Positions 17,601 to 25,228 are shown, numbered from the stretch's first letter. The stretch: DNA of 64,000 bases from Streptomyces mayonensis (GCF_018982965.1 NZ_JACBYP010000002.1:93720-157719), one strand, 5' to 3'. Made by a program: numbers and translations. The notes: a model not told the origin generated them from the sequence alone.

Positions 17601-17932
17601 TCGAGGAACGCGGCGAGGCGGCTCGGGGAGTCGTATGCGCCGGTGGAGGCGTCGGGGAGGGAGCCGGCGGGCAGGACACGGCGGCCTGGTTCGACCTCCC
17701 AGATGACGGAGAGGGTGTCGCCGAAGCGGCCGTCGGCGACGGACTGGAGGTGGACGAGGGTGGCGGGCCTGCGCGTCTCGACGCCGTCGCCGGCCCCGGG
17801 AGCGTCGGGGGCCTGGGACGGCTCGACGCGGGCGACCACCCAGGACTGGCCGCGCACCTCGACGAGGTTGCCCTCCTCGGGGAGCTGTTCGGCCTCTGTC
17901 CGCTCGGTGTCGCGCTGGGCTGCTGGCGTCAT
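14669..17932 (-). CDS. drmD-like: DrmD-like SNF2 helicase
   Basis: A 1087-residue SF2/SNF2 helicase. The N-terminal segment GNLVEVRGQSWVVARVEPSQ with WEVEPGRRVLP and AFLDAVRWSAV is the pattern of DISARM DrmD proteins. Motif I is DDVGLGKTIEAGL (about 159-171), followed by motif Ia VVCPAGLTLKWRDE and DEAH in LLVLDEAHHVAP. Helicase C motifs are VVVFTEYRDTQEWL, ATDAAGEGIDLQ and QRIGRIDRWGQ. Start 17932 follows GAGGGG; the frame is open further upstream but without a site. In DISARM, DrmD and the adenine methylase are joined by DrmA, DrmB and DrmC, none of which is in this window. It either belongs to a reduced system or works with the kinases upstream. Confidence 0.88.
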   Translation of the reverse strand: MTPAAQRDTERTEAEQLPEEGNLVEVRGQSWVVARVEPSQAPDAPGAGDGVETRRPATLVHLQSVADGRFGDTLSVIWEVEPGRRVLPAGSLPDASTGAYDSPSRLAAFLDAVRWSAVASADAKTLQAPFRSGVAVEPYQLEPVSRAVGAPRVNLLLADDVGLGKTIEAGLVVQELLLRGRARRTMVVCPAGLTLKWRDEMAEKFGLEFTIVDSEHCARLRRTHGTAANPFRVHPLTIVSLPWLRGQKAQRLLDEVIGAPEESTDGEHKRFFDLLVLDEAHHVAPAAPKQVYAVDSQQTKLIRRLVPHFEHRLFLSATPHNGYPESYTALLELIDDQRFARGVDPDREALKDTVVRRLKSTVTNADGTPRFRTRVTRELSVDYTRQERAIHELLGSFAELRRKKLTPKARGGRRAADLVTLLLKKRLFSSPAAFLHTVQVYLSHLEDTGGPARGRSAAAEVPEWLEEFADLVADLDDTGLVDAEDDALTRSTSLTPAEDGQELDLLQEMERWALTHEAAPDSKAEALIREIKAICRTSDGKHWTNERVVVFTEYRDTQEWLHDLLQQEELTDNGRVERLHGGLSTEERERIRLGFQTEPSRAEGRVRILLATDAAGEGIDLQNHCHRLVNYDIPFNPNKLEQRIGRIDRWGQKKDPEIAHFIGSGWQQAQAGSYEADLEFLSRVAKKVARMEQDLGSVNAVLADAVQRRMTGDSAPVDIENAKPKPIKGRRTGGDVAPEQNVTAQTKRLADQYEETVGTLGLTPVNVKRVVDTALALDHQPPLLPSTVRAEDFEPGDLFDVQPLSGSWERATRGLAHKLREGEQRPLAFSPSVAAQGRDDVVLAHLKHPLVALSTRLLTAAVWNADSVGLSRVTAVVTDDPAVTTTLVSAYARYVLVGTDGTRLHEEVLYAGGWFGDTGRFRRWESVGEQGRVLSQALTQGTEAAPHLRRELTEAWPKLRDPLYRSLEARAAELGRQLESRLADRRTEEERRITATLDRFEATLRAKLKEEGDGEGEQLALLTTHELTGHERRQFEEDRQRWDYRLKGLPTERERELAAIAARYREPRSHLFPAAVVFVIPAKEARR

Positions 17933-18039
17933 GGGCGCTGTTCCCCTCGGGTGTCTCCTGCGGCCGTCCGTAGACAGTGTCCTGTCTCCCCTCCGGGCGG
18001 CGCGGTCGCAGCGTAACACGCAGCATTGCCTGTGAACAT

Positions 18040-18068
18040 AGATTACGAAACCATCGGGGTCCGGTCAA
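18040..18068 (-). promoter_or_regulatory. Promoter for the helicase/methylase pair
   Basis: On the minus strand TTGACC (18063-18068) and TAATCT (18040-18045) are separated by exactly 17 bp, close to the housekeeping sigma consensus. The predicted start near 18033 would give a leader of about 100 bases to the helicase ATG. It shows that helicase and methylase can be transcribed independently of the kinase genes. Confidence 0.65.
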
Positions 18069-18074
18069 GTCAGG

Positions 18075-19337
18075 TCACGCGATGCGGCCGAGCCGGTCCA
18101 GCAGGGTGCGGGCCCGCCCGTGCCGGGGTGCGGGAGCGGGAAGGATCCGGTCCTCGTCGTCGGCCAGCCGCTTCAGCAGTTCCCTGGCCGCGTGGCGCTC
18201 GCCCGTGCGGGCCAGCAGTACGGCGATCTCGTACCGGGTGTCCAGCACGCCGGGGTCGTCCGGACCGAGGAGGCTGCGCTGCTCGGCGAGGACCGACTTC
18301 AGTTCGTCCAGTGCCTCTCGGCTGCGGCCGAGGCCGCCCACGCACAGGGCGTGCCCGGCGCGGGCGGCGAGGACATCGGCCCGGCCGAGGCCGGGGTCGG
18401 CCAGGAGGTCGCCGTACTCCTCCAGGGCGCGGGCGGGCCGACCCGACCGGCGGACGCCGTCGATCTCCGCCAGCCGGGGGTGCGGGATCACCGGTTTCGG
18501 CGAGCGCGGCGGGGCAGGTGCCCAGACGGCTGCCCGTGCGGCCACCTCGGTCGCGGAGGCGGGCCGGTCCTGCGGCTTCTTCTCGAGCAGCGCCTCCACC
18601 AGTTCCCGCAGTCCGGCCGGGACGCCGGGGCGGCGCTCGTCGAGCGGTGGCACAGGGTCGTGCGCGTGCCGGTGGTAGAGCAGGAACTGGCTGCCAGCGG
18701 CGAAGGGCGGGTCGCCGGTGAGCAGTTCGTAGAGGACGCAGCCCAGCGAGTAGAGGTCGCTGGCTGGCACCGTCTCCCCCACGGCCTGCTCCGGGGCCAT
18801 GTACATCACCGTGCCGGGCGTGCCGTTCGCCGCGGTGAAGCGGGTCTCGCCGGGCTGCGGGTCGAGGGCGGCGGCGACACCGAAGTCGAGGACCTTGAGG
18901 TCACCGTCGGGGGTGAGCATCAGGTTCGACGGCTTGAGGTCGCGGTGCACGACGTTCTCGGCGTGGGCGTAGGCGAGCACCTCGGCCGTGCGCCGGGTGA
19001 TGGCCGCGGCGCGCTCGACGGACAGCGGGCCGTCGCTCTCGAGGACGGCGTCGAGAGCCCGGCCGGGGACGAGGTCCATGACGAGGTAGAGCCGGCCCTC
19101 GTGGCTGCCGTGGTCGTGGACGGCGGGGATGCCCGGGTGGCGCAGGCGGCTGGTGAGACTCGCCTCGCGGAGGAAGCGGCGCTCCAGGGAGGTGAAGTCC
19201 GCGGCCCCCGGGTTGGGCGCGAGGAGCTTCACGGCGACCTCGCCGCCGCGGTCCGGGTCGTGCGCCGCCCACACGACGCCCATGCCGCCCCGGCCCAGCT
19301 CCCGGGTGAGCTCGTAACGTCCCAGGCTTCGCCGCAT
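18075..19337 (-). CDS. Ser/Thr protein kinase with TPR-like tail
   Basis: A 420-residue Hanks-type kinase. The Gly loop LGRGGMGVV, VAVKLL Lys, HRDLKPSN catalytic loop, LDFGVAAAL and MAPEQ are all intact, so it should be active. From about residue 285 a helical TPR-like region follows (RRSGRPARALEEYGDLLADPG, GRSREALDELKSVL, LARTGERHAARELLKRL), suitable for binding a partner. There is no membrane helix or PASTA repeat, so it is cytosolic, unlike PknB. It lies between a second kinase and the helicase in one orientation; a 142-bp gap with its own promoter separates it from the helicase. In the Pgl (BREX type 2) phage-growth-limitation system a kinase, PglW, accompanies a PglX methylase, which makes this neighbour interesting. 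Confidence 0.92.
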   Translation of the reverse strand: MRRSLGRYELTRELGRGGMGVVWAAHDPDRGGEVAVKLLAPNPGAADFTSLERRFLREASLTSRLRHPGIPAVHDHGSHEGRLYLVMDLVPGRALDAVLESDGPLSVERAAAITRRTAEVLAYAHAENVVHRDLKPSNLMLTPDGDLKVLDFGVAAALDPQPGETRFTAANGTPGTVMYMAPEQAVGETVPASDLYSLGCVLYELLTGDPPFAAGSQFLLYHRHAHDPVPPLDERRPGVPAGLRELVEALLEKKPQDRPASATEVAARAAVWAPAPPRSPKPVIPHPRLAEIDGVRRSGRPARALEEYGDLLADPGLGRADVLAARAGHALCVGGLGRSREALDELKSVLAEQRSLLGPDDPGVLDTRYEIAVLLARTGERHAARELLKRLADDEDRILPAPAPRHGRARTLLDRLGRIA

Positions 19338-19441
19338 CGCGCCCGTCCCCAGTTCCAGTCCCGGCGCCCGTGGCGCCCTTCACTCCCCTGTGTCCGGGGG
19401 CCGGCTCGTGCACCCGGTCGGTGGGGTCATCTTCGCACCCT

Positions 19442-20383
19442 TCACGCAAGGCTCGGGCCTTGCGGGACCAGGAAGGGGCGGCGGGGGTCCTCCGGTGGGC
19501 CGGGCCGGACGGCCAGCCGGGGGTCGGGGGCCGGCAGGTAGGGGGCAAGGGCCGCGTACACCTCGGCCGCGCGGGACGGGCGGTCGTCCGGTCGCTTGGC
19601 GAGCAGGGCGGTGACCAGTTCCCGCAGGCCGCGCGGGACGTCCACTCCGGAGTCCTCGATCACGGGCGGCGGCGAGGTGAGGTGGTGGGTCGCCAGCAGG
19701 GCCGGCTGGTCCGTGGCGAAGGGGGTCTCGCCGGTGAGCATGTGGTGCAGCAGGCAGCCGACGGCGTAGAGGTCGCTGCGTCCGTCGAGCGGGTCCTGCC
19801 CGGTGAGCAGTTCGGGCGAGGCGCACGCGATGTTGCCGATGCTCTCGCCCGTCATGGTCAGCCGCGGGTCGGTGTCGCCCAGGACCTTCACCAGCCCGAA
19901 GTCCAGGATTTTCACCACGCCGTCCCCGCGGACCATGATGTTCTGGGTCTTGAGGTCGCGGTGGACGAGACCGGCGGCGTGGGCGGCCGACAGGCCGGCG
20001 CACAGCTGGGCCGCGACGGCCGCGGCCGCGGGCACGTCGAACCGGCCGTCGTCCTGCTGGTCGAAGAGGAATTCGAGGGTGGTGCCCTCGATCAGTTCCA
20101 TGACCAGGCAGCAGGTGCCGTCCGTGATCGACGCGTCGAAGACGGTGGTCGTGTTGGGGTGGTGGAGGCGCGCCGCGGCCTTCGCCTCCCGCCGGAATCG
20201 CCGCAGGGCCTTTTCCCTGCTCGGGGGAACGGCGAGCAGGTCGGCGGCGACCGTTTTCACGGCCACGGGCCGTTCCAGGCGGATGTCCCGTGCTTGCCAC
20301 ACGTGGCCCATCAGCCCTCGGCCGAGCACCGATGTGAGTTGGTAGCGGTCCATGAGCACTGCCCCAGGCGTGAATTTCTGCAT
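19442..20383 (-). CDS. Ser/Thr protein kinase
   Basis: A 313-residue cytosolic kinase: LGRGLMGHVWQA Gly loop, VAVKTV, HRDLKTQN, LDFGLVKVL. The APE motif appears as ASPELL, and TGDLYSLG is replaced by GRSDLYAVG. The C terminus after about residue 285 is Pro-rich and carries no extra domain. The start at 20383 (MQKFTPG) follows GGAGG at nine bases; the frame is open to 20629 but the extension is unsupported. A second in-frame ATG lies ten codons in. It is 104 bases upstream of the TPR kinase on the same strand and divergent from the fusion methylase, with a 166-bp shared control region. Confidence 0.9.
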   Translation of the reverse strand: MQKFTPGAVLMDRYQLTSVLGRGLMGHVWQARDIRLERPVAVKTVAADLLAVPPSREKALRRFRREAKAAARLHHPNTTTVFDASITDGTCCLVMELIEGTTLEFLFDQQDDGRFDVPAAAAVAAQLCAGLSAAHAAGLVHRDLKTQNIMVRGDGVVKILDFGLVKVLGDTDPRLTMTGESIGNIACASPELLTGQDPLDGRSDLYAVGCLLHHMLTGETPFATDQPALLATHHLTSPPPVIEDSGVDVPRGLRELVTALLAKRPDDRPSRAAEVYAALAPYLPAPDPRLAVRPGPPEDPRRPFLVPQGPSLA

Positions 20384-20426
20384 TTGGCCCGTCCTCCACA
20401 TGATCCACACAACGCACGCAGGCATC

Positions 20427-20437
20427 TTCACTGTGAA
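20427..20437. promoter_or_regulatory. Palindrome in kinase/methylase divergent region
   Basis: TTCACTGTGAA is a perfect 5+1+5 palindrome midway between the divergent kinase and methylase starts. It overlaps a possible minus-strand TTGACT -35 and lies upstream of a plus-strand TAGTAG -10-like hexamer, so one regulator could control both genes. The evidence is sequence symmetry only. Confidence 0.3.
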
Positions 20438-20549
20438 CAAAGTCAATGAGCGTAGTAGCCTCTCATGTGCAGCCCCACTGCAGAGACCCGCCTGCCACCG
20501 GTCGGCACTCCGGCCCGTACGCACGTCCCCAGCACCTCGGAGTTTGTCG

Positions 20550-22535
20550 ATGAGTACAACCGGTTCCGTACCCGTCAGCCTTGCCGAGATCGCCCGGATC
20601 GCCGGGGTGGGACGTGCCGCGGTGAGCAACTGGCGGCGGCGTCACGGCTCCTTCCCCACGCGCATCGGGGGCACGGACGTCAGTCCCCAGTTCTCCCTGG
20701 CGGAGGTCGAGCAGTGGCTGCGGGACAACGGCAAGCTCGACAGCATCGCGGGGCGTGAGCTTCTGTGGCCCCGGTTCGAAGTGCTCGGCAGCAGGGACGA
20801 GTCGGGCCTGGCCATCGCCGAGGCGGCGCACCGCATGCGTTCGCCACGCGCACGCTCTTCGCGGGTGAAACTCTCCGCGGAGGCCGAACGGCTAGCGGTC
20901 GAGGCAGCGAAGTTGGGGCGGAACGAGGGGGCGCGCGAGACGTTCGAGTTCCTGCTCCAGCGGTGGCTCGAGACCCATGTGCGTCAGTTGAGCACGACGC
21001 CTCCGCCGCTCGCCTCCCTGATGGCACGGATCGGGTTCGACCTCCGCGTCGGCGGGCTCGACGACGGACTCACTGTCCTCGACCCGGCCTGCGGCACCGG
21101 GCACTTGGCGGCAGCTGCCGTGCAGGAGTGCGCGAGTCCGGGTGTGCGGGTGCTGGCGTGCGAGCGGGACCCCTCACTCGCCGCGTTGGCCTCCGCCCGC
21201 CTGGCGTTCGTCGGGGACGACCACGACGTCCGCGCGGAGATCGCCACGGCCGACTCTTTGCGCGAGGACCCGTTCGCCGATGTGCGGGCGGACGTCGCAC
21301 TGTGCAATCCGCCGTTCAACGAACGTGACTGGGGCTACGAGGAACTCGCCACCGACCAGCGCTGGACGTACGGTCTCCCGCCACGCACCGAGCCGGAACT
21401 GGCCTGGGTGCAGCACCTGCTCGCCCGCCTCGAGCCTGGCGGGACAGCCGTCGTCGTCCTGCCTCCCGCGGTCGCCTCACGCAAGGCCGGCCGACGCATC
21501 AGAGGCTCCCTGCTGCGTACCGGCGCACTCCGAGCCGTGGTGGCTCTCCCGCCCGGCAGCGCTCAACCGCACAGCGTCTCGCTCCAGTTGTGGATCCTCA
21601 GAGCCACTCCCGAGGGCCCGGGGGCGGCTTCGCCCGGCCAGGACGCGCTACTGGTCGACGCGACGCGCTTCGCGCGAACCGGCGGGCGGGAGTCCGGCCC
21701 CGGCTGGGAGCCGCTTCAGGCCTTTGTCCTCTCCGCGCTGCAAGCCCTCGACCGCTCGGACGCGGAGCTGCCGGACGGCGCCGTCCGGGTTCCCCTCATC
21801 GATCTTCTGGACGACGAGGTGGACGTCACGCCCGGGCGCTACACCTCGGTGAGTACCGAGCCGTCCGGCCCGGAGCTCTCAACGGTCTGGAAAGAAGTGG
21901 GATCGACGCTGACCGACCTGGGCCGTTGGGCCGAGAGCCTGGCGGAACTGGAGTTCGACGGCGACAGGCCACAGACCACGGTCGGTGTCGGGGACCTCGT
22001 CAAGGCCTGCGCTCTGTCGTTGCGCGCCGGGCAGCAGCCACTGGACGGTGCGGTGGCATCCGGCCAGAACTCCGTGCCCCTTCTCACCGTTGCCGACCTG
22101 CTGGCGGACGGCGCTCCCAGCGGATTCGTCGCCGCCGAATCGGCGCCTGTGATCGCCGAGGAGGGTGATGTCGTGGTCGCCGGTGTCGTGCGGGCGTTCA
22201 AGGCCTGGGTTCACGAGGGGCCTCCGACGGCCCTGGGGCCGCAGTTGCACGCCCTGCGGGTGGACCCGGCGAAGCTGGACGCCCACTTCCTGGCCGGCTG
22301 TTTGCGCGCGCCGTCCAACGGACGTCAGGCAGGCACCCACGCCTCCAGTTCGTCACGGGTCGACATCCGGCGCCTGCAGGTTCTCCAACTCCCTCTGGCG
22401 GAACAGGCCGCGTACGCCGAGGTCTTCCGGAGCCTCAGGGACTTCGAGACACGACTCGTCGATGCCGACGGCGCGGGCAGGAAACTGGTGAACGACGTAT
22501 CCGATCTGCTCGCCGCAGGCGGGCTCGACGTCTGA
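20550..22535 (+). CDS. N6-adenine methylase fused to S-like domain
   Basis: A 661-residue protein. Residues 8-60 form a MerR/AlpA-like HTH (VSLAEIARIAGVGRAAVSNWRRRHGSFP). From about 140 there is a type I HsdM core with DPACGTGHL (motif I) and CNPPFNERDW (motif IV). The last about 200 residues resemble an HsdS target-recognition half (LLTVADLLADGAPSGFV, EEGDVVVAG, FLAGCLRAPSNGR, RLQVLQLPL). No HsdR nuclease is adjacent, so it may be a solitary epigenetic regulator or an accessory of the neighbouring helicase/methylase pair. Start 20550 (MSTTGSVPVSL) begins just before the HTH; upstream in-frame sequence is intergenic in character. Confidence 0.85.
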   Translation: MSTTGSVPVSLAEIARIAGVGRAAVSNWRRRHGSFPTRIGGTDVSPQFSLAEVEQWLRDNGKLDSIAGRELLWPRFEVLGSRDESGLAIAEAAHRMRSPRARSSRVKLSAEAERLAVEAAKLGRNEGARETFEFLLQRWLETHVRQLSTTPPPLASLMARIGFDLRVGGLDDGLTVLDPACGTGHLAAAAVQECASPGVRVLACERDPSLAALASARLAFVGDDHDVRAEIATADSLREDPFADVRADVALCNPPFNERDWGYEELATDQRWTYGLPPRTEPELAWVQHLLARLEPGGTAVVVLPPAVASRKAGRRIRGSLLRTGALRAVVALPPGSAQPHSVSLQLWILRATPEGPGAASPGQDALLVDATRFARTGGRESGPGWEPLQAFVLSALQALDRSDAELPDGAVRVPLIDLLDDEVDVTPGRYTSVSTEPSGPELSTVWKEVGSTLTDLGRWAESLAELEFDGDRPQTTVGVGDLVKACALSLRAGQQPLDGAVASGQNSVPLLTVADLLADGAPSGFVAAESAPVIAEEGDVVVAGVVRAFKAWVHEGPPTALGPQLHALRVDPAKLDAHFLAGCLRAPSNGRQAGTHASSSSRVDIRRLQVLQLPLAEQAAYAEVFRSLRDFETRLVDADGAGRKLVNDVSDLLAAGGLDV

Positions 22536-22804
22536 CCTCACCCGAGGTCCTCCAGAAGCAGATCGAGCGCCGCTCGTACCTCGGCATTCGGCCGACCGCG
22601 TGGCGCGCGTCCGCCCGGTCGGCTCACTGTCCTGTGCTCCGTGACCTTGCGGCACAACGTCTCGCCGGAGCCTGGCGCAGCGTCCTCTCGACGTCGGCGT
22701 TGGCGAGCGGCGACTGCAGGGCGAGCAGGGCGGTGTCGTCGCCCGGGGAACCCGATCAGCCAAGTGGATCGTCCTGATGGGCAAGGACGAGTGGACGGGA
22801 AACG
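22536..22804. other. Gap without a supported gene
   Basis: About 270 bases between the fusion methylase and the VanJ-like gene. A minus-strand reading ends ...NAEVRAALDLLLEDLG and stops at 22538-22540, which looks protein-like. I find no start, domain or upstream continuation, so it may be the decayed tail of a lost gene. No hairpin stands out. Confidence 0.4.
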
Positions 22805-23833
22805 ATGGTGGAATGGGCGGGCCGTGGTGCGGCTTCGGCAGTGAACGCGACGCGACGGTGGGTGGGACGTCCGGCACGGACTCGGCGCACGGATGGGCCG
22901 GGCCTGTCTGCCTGGACGCGGGGACGAGCGTCGGCCGTGGCCGCAGTGCTCACGGCCGTACTACTGGTGTTCCACAGGGCAGTACCCAACCGCCCGGGCG
23001 GCCTGGGCAGTCTGCTGGAGTCGTTCCTGCCGTGGCTCGGCGTGCCGGTCGTGGTGCTGCTCGTCCTGGCGCTGGTGCGCCGCTCGCCCCTGGCGCTGGT
23101 GGCCCTGCTCCTCCCGGTGGCGGCCTGGACGTATCTCTTCGGCGGACTCCTCCTGCCCGCGCCGGACCCCGGCGCCGACGACCTGGTCGTGGTGCAGCAC
23201 AACGTCAGTGACGAGAACCCCGACCCCGCGGGCACGGCCCGTGCCCTGGTCCGCGCCGAGCCGGACCTGATAGCGCTGGAGGAGTTGGTGTCGCCGGCGC
23301 TGGAGGTCTACGCCGAAACCCTCGCCCCGGACTACCCGTACCGAACGGTCCGGGGCACGGTGGGGCTCTGGTCGAAGCATCCGCTCAGCGGAACCGGCCC
23401 GCTGGACATCGCGCCGCAGGGGATCGGAGAGGGGTGGGAGCGCGGGCTGCGGGCCGTGGCGCACACGCCGCGCGGCGAGCTCGCCGTCCACGTCGCGCAC
23501 CTGCCGTCCGTCCGGGTCCGGGCGAGCGGCCTGGCGGCGTCCTGGCGGGACGAGAGCGCGGGGCTGCTGGGCGACGCCCTGGCGGCGGAGGAGCAGCCCC
23601 GGGTGGTCCTGCTCGGCGACCTCAACGGCACGGTCGACGACCGGGCGCTGGACCCGCTGACCAGCAGGCTGAACGTGGCGGAGCGGGGCGTCGCCCTCAG
23701 CTTCCCCGCCTCCTTCCCGGTGGCCCGGATCGACCAGGTGATGGCTCGCGGGGCGACCGTCGCGAGCGTGCGGACGCTGTCCGCCACCGGCAGCGACCAC
23801 CTGCCGGTCGCCGCCCGCATCACCTGGGACTGA
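22805..23833 (+). CDS. VanJ/StaP-like membrane EEP-family protein
   Basis: A 342-residue membrane protein. Three hydrophobic segments (about 43-60, 75-90 and 95-115) are followed by an endonuclease/exonuclease/phosphatase domain predicted outside the membrane: VVVQHNVSDEN, DLIALEEL, VGLWSKHPLSG, VHVAHLP, VVLLGDLNGT and GSDHLPV carry the metal-binding Asn, Glu, Asp/Asn and final Asp-His. This is the layout of VanJ of S. coelicolor and StaP of S. toyocaensis, which raise teicoplanin resistance, probably by acting on undecaprenyl-linked cell-wall precursors. ATG 22805 is preceded by GACGGGAAAC; in-frame starts just downstream also exist. No van genes are nearby, so a general role in polyprenyl-phosphate or lipid turnover is possible. 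Confidence 0.85.
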   Translation: MVEWAGRGAASAVNATRRWVGRPARTRRTDGPGLSAWTRGRASAVAAVLTAVLLVFHRAVPNRPGGLGSLLESFLPWLGVPVVVLLVLALVRRSPLALVALLLPVAAWTYLFGGLLLPAPDPGADDLVVVQHNVSDENPDPAGTARALVRAEPDLIALEELVSPALEVYAETLAPDYPYRTVRGTVGLWSKHPLSGTGPLDIAPQGIGEGWERGLRAVAHTPRGELAVHVAHLPSVRVRASGLAASWRDESAGLLGDALAAEEQPRVVLLGDLNGTVDDRALDPLTSRLNVAERGVALSFPASFPVARIDQVMARGATVASVRTLSATGSDHLPVAARITWD

Positions 23834-23912
23834 CCCGCGTCACCCGGTGCCGAACGGGGCGAACGGCCCGTGTCCGGAGCATGCGGACGCAGGCCGCGAA
23901 CGGCGACGGGCG

Positions 23913-23947
23913 AGCAAGCCGCTTGCGGTGCTTGCGTTAGCCTTTCG
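23913..23947. promoter_or_regulatory. LacI operator array, copy 1
   Basis: AGCAAG-CCG-CTTGCG (23913-23927) is an inverted repeat with a 3-base spacer. It is followed by direct CTTGCG at 23931 and CTTTCG at 23942, just before the GTG start at 23951. The half-site spacing (9 then 11 bases) is the same as in the array at 29562-29596. Probable autoregulatory site of the LacI protein. Confidence 0.65.
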
Positions 23948-23950
23948 CGT

Positions 23951-24961
23951 GTGACGCGACGACTTGCTCAGGTGGCGAAGAAGGTTGGGGTCAGCGAGGC
24001 CACGGTCAGCCGGGTGCTCAACGGCAAGCCGGGGGTTTCCGAGGCGACCCGGCAGTCCGTGCTGAGCGCGCTGGACGTCCTGGGCTACGAGCGGCCCACT
24101 CAGCTGCGGGGCGAGCGCGCACGGCTGGTCGGGCTCGTGCTGCCGGAGTTGCAGAACCCGATCTTCCCCGCGTTCGCCGAGGTCATCGGGGGTGCGCTGG
24201 CCCAGCAGGGGCTGACCCCGGTGCTGTGCACGCAGACCAAGGGCGGCGTCTCCGAGGCCGACTACGTCGAGTTGCTCCTCCAGCAACAGGTCTCCGGCGT
24301 CGTCTTCGCGGGCGGGCTGTTCGCGCAGGCCGACGCGCCGCACGACCACTACCGTCTGCTCGCCGAGCGCAACATCCCCGTGGTTCTGATCAACGCGTCG
24401 ATCGAGAACCTGGACTTCCCGTGCATCGCCTGCGACGACGCCGTGGCCGTCGAGCAGTCCTGGCGGCACCTGGTCTCCCTCGGACACGAGCGCATCGGGC
24501 TGGTGCTCGGCCCCTCCGACCACATCCCGTCCCGCAGGAAACTGGCCGCCGCCCGCGAGACGGCCGCGGCCATGAACGCCGTACTGCCCGACGCCCACGT
24601 GGAACGCGCCATGTTCTCCCTCGAAGGCGGCCAGGCAGCCACCACCCGCCTCCTCGACCGCGGCGTCACCGGCATCATCTGCGCCAGCGACCCCCTCGCC
24701 CTCGGCGCCGTCCGCGCAGCCCGCCGCCGCGGCCTCCACGTACCCCACGACGTCTCCGTCGTCGGCTACGACGACTCCGCCTTCATGACCTGCACCGAAC
24801 CACCCCTCACCACCGTCCGCCAACCCATCGAAGCCATGGGACGCGCAGCCGTCGACCTCCTCTGCGCACAAATCCAAGGCACCGAAGTCCCCCACGGAGA
24901 GCTGCTCTTCGAACCCGAACTCGTCGTCCGCGGCTCCACCGCACAGGCTTCCGGCGGCTAG
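23951..24961 (+). CDS. LacI-family regulator, copy 1
   Basis: A 336-residue LacI/GalR repressor. The HTH is RRLAQVAKKVGVSEATVSRVLNGKPGVSE and the hinge leads into a periplasmic-binding-protein-like sensor (GLVLPELQNPIFPAFAEVIGGAL ... DHIPSRRK ... GYDDSAF). The GTG at 23951 starts directly after the operator repeats, so the leader is very short. It is the first gene of the alpha-glucan locus and is followed, across an operator, by the GH87 gene. It is nearly identical to the copy at 29600: about 14 substitutions and one missing Gly. Ligand is inferred to be a nigero- or related alpha-glucooligosaccharide, from context only. Confidence 0.93.
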   Translation: MTRRLAQVAKKVGVSEATVSRVLNGKPGVSEATRQSVLSALDVLGYERPTQLRGERARLVGLVLPELQNPIFPAFAEVIGGALAQQGLTPVLCTQTKGGVSEADYVELLLQQQVSGVVFAGGLFAQADAPHDHYRLLAERNIPVVLINASIENLDFPCIACDDAVAVEQSWRHLVSLGHERIGLVLGPSDHIPSRRKLAAARETAAAMNAVLPDAHVERAMFSLEGGQAATTRLLDRGVTGIICASDPLALGAVRAARRRGLHVPHDVSVVGYDDSAFMTCTEPPLTTVRQPIEAMGRAAVDLLCAQIQGTEVPHGELLFEPELVVRGSTAQASGG

Positions 24962-24992
24962 GGGCCCTCGCCCTCTCAGCACCGTCTTGTGA

Positions 24993-25009
24993 CCGCAAGT
25001 TCCTTGCGG
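24993..25009. promoter_or_regulatory. LacI operator upstream of GH87
   Basis: CCGCAAG-TTC-CTTGCGG is a perfect 17-base palindrome with the CGCAAG-N3-CTTGCG core found upstream of both lacI genes. A further TGCTTGCG half-site follows at about 25021. It lies 220 bases before the GH87 start, so it may mark an upstream promoter. Confidence 0.65.
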
Positions 25010-25140
25010 GAAATGACAGCTGCTTGCGACTACTCGACGTAGCTCGTGAAAGCGGCTGATCCGAGGCATGCACCGGCGCCTGCCCGGGCTTTACCAGCCG
25101 CATCCGGCCCTGCCGTGCGGCGACTTCGCGTTGCCCATCC

Positions 25141-25156
25141 TGTAGACGACTCTACA
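25141..25156. promoter_or_regulatory. TGTAGA-N4-TCTACA palindrome
   Basis: Perfect inverted repeat TGTAGA-CGAC-TCTACA located 73 bases before the GH87 start. It differs from the LacI operator and would suit a second regulator, or form a small mRNA hairpin. Confidence 0.35.
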
Positions 25157-25228
25157 TTTCTCTGCAACTCTGCGAGCCGTCGACGTAAATGTCAGAGAAC
25201 ATTGAGTGTCTACCTGATGTGGGGACAG

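Noticed and set aside
10356..17932. Complete DISARM or BREX system
   Set aside because: Only DrmD-like helicase and methylase are found; no DrmA, DrmB, DrmC, PglZ, BrxC/PglY or BrxL is present in the window, so only a partial or variant system can be claimed.
14723..18016. Open frame of about 1100 codons on the plus strand opposite the helicase
   Set aside because: High third-position G/C leaves antisense frames open; its translation is Gly/Val/Asp-rich low complexity with no domain, while the minus strand has full helicase motifs.
20550..22535. Type I restriction-modification system
   Set aside because: M and S functions are fused but no HsdR ATPase/nuclease gene is adjacent; the SNF2 helicase nearby is of the DrmD type, not HsdR.
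22538..22800. Possible small minus-strand gene ending in NAEVRAALDLLLEDLG
   Set aside because: No start codon with a binding site, no domain, and upstream sequence degenerates; reported only as a gap.
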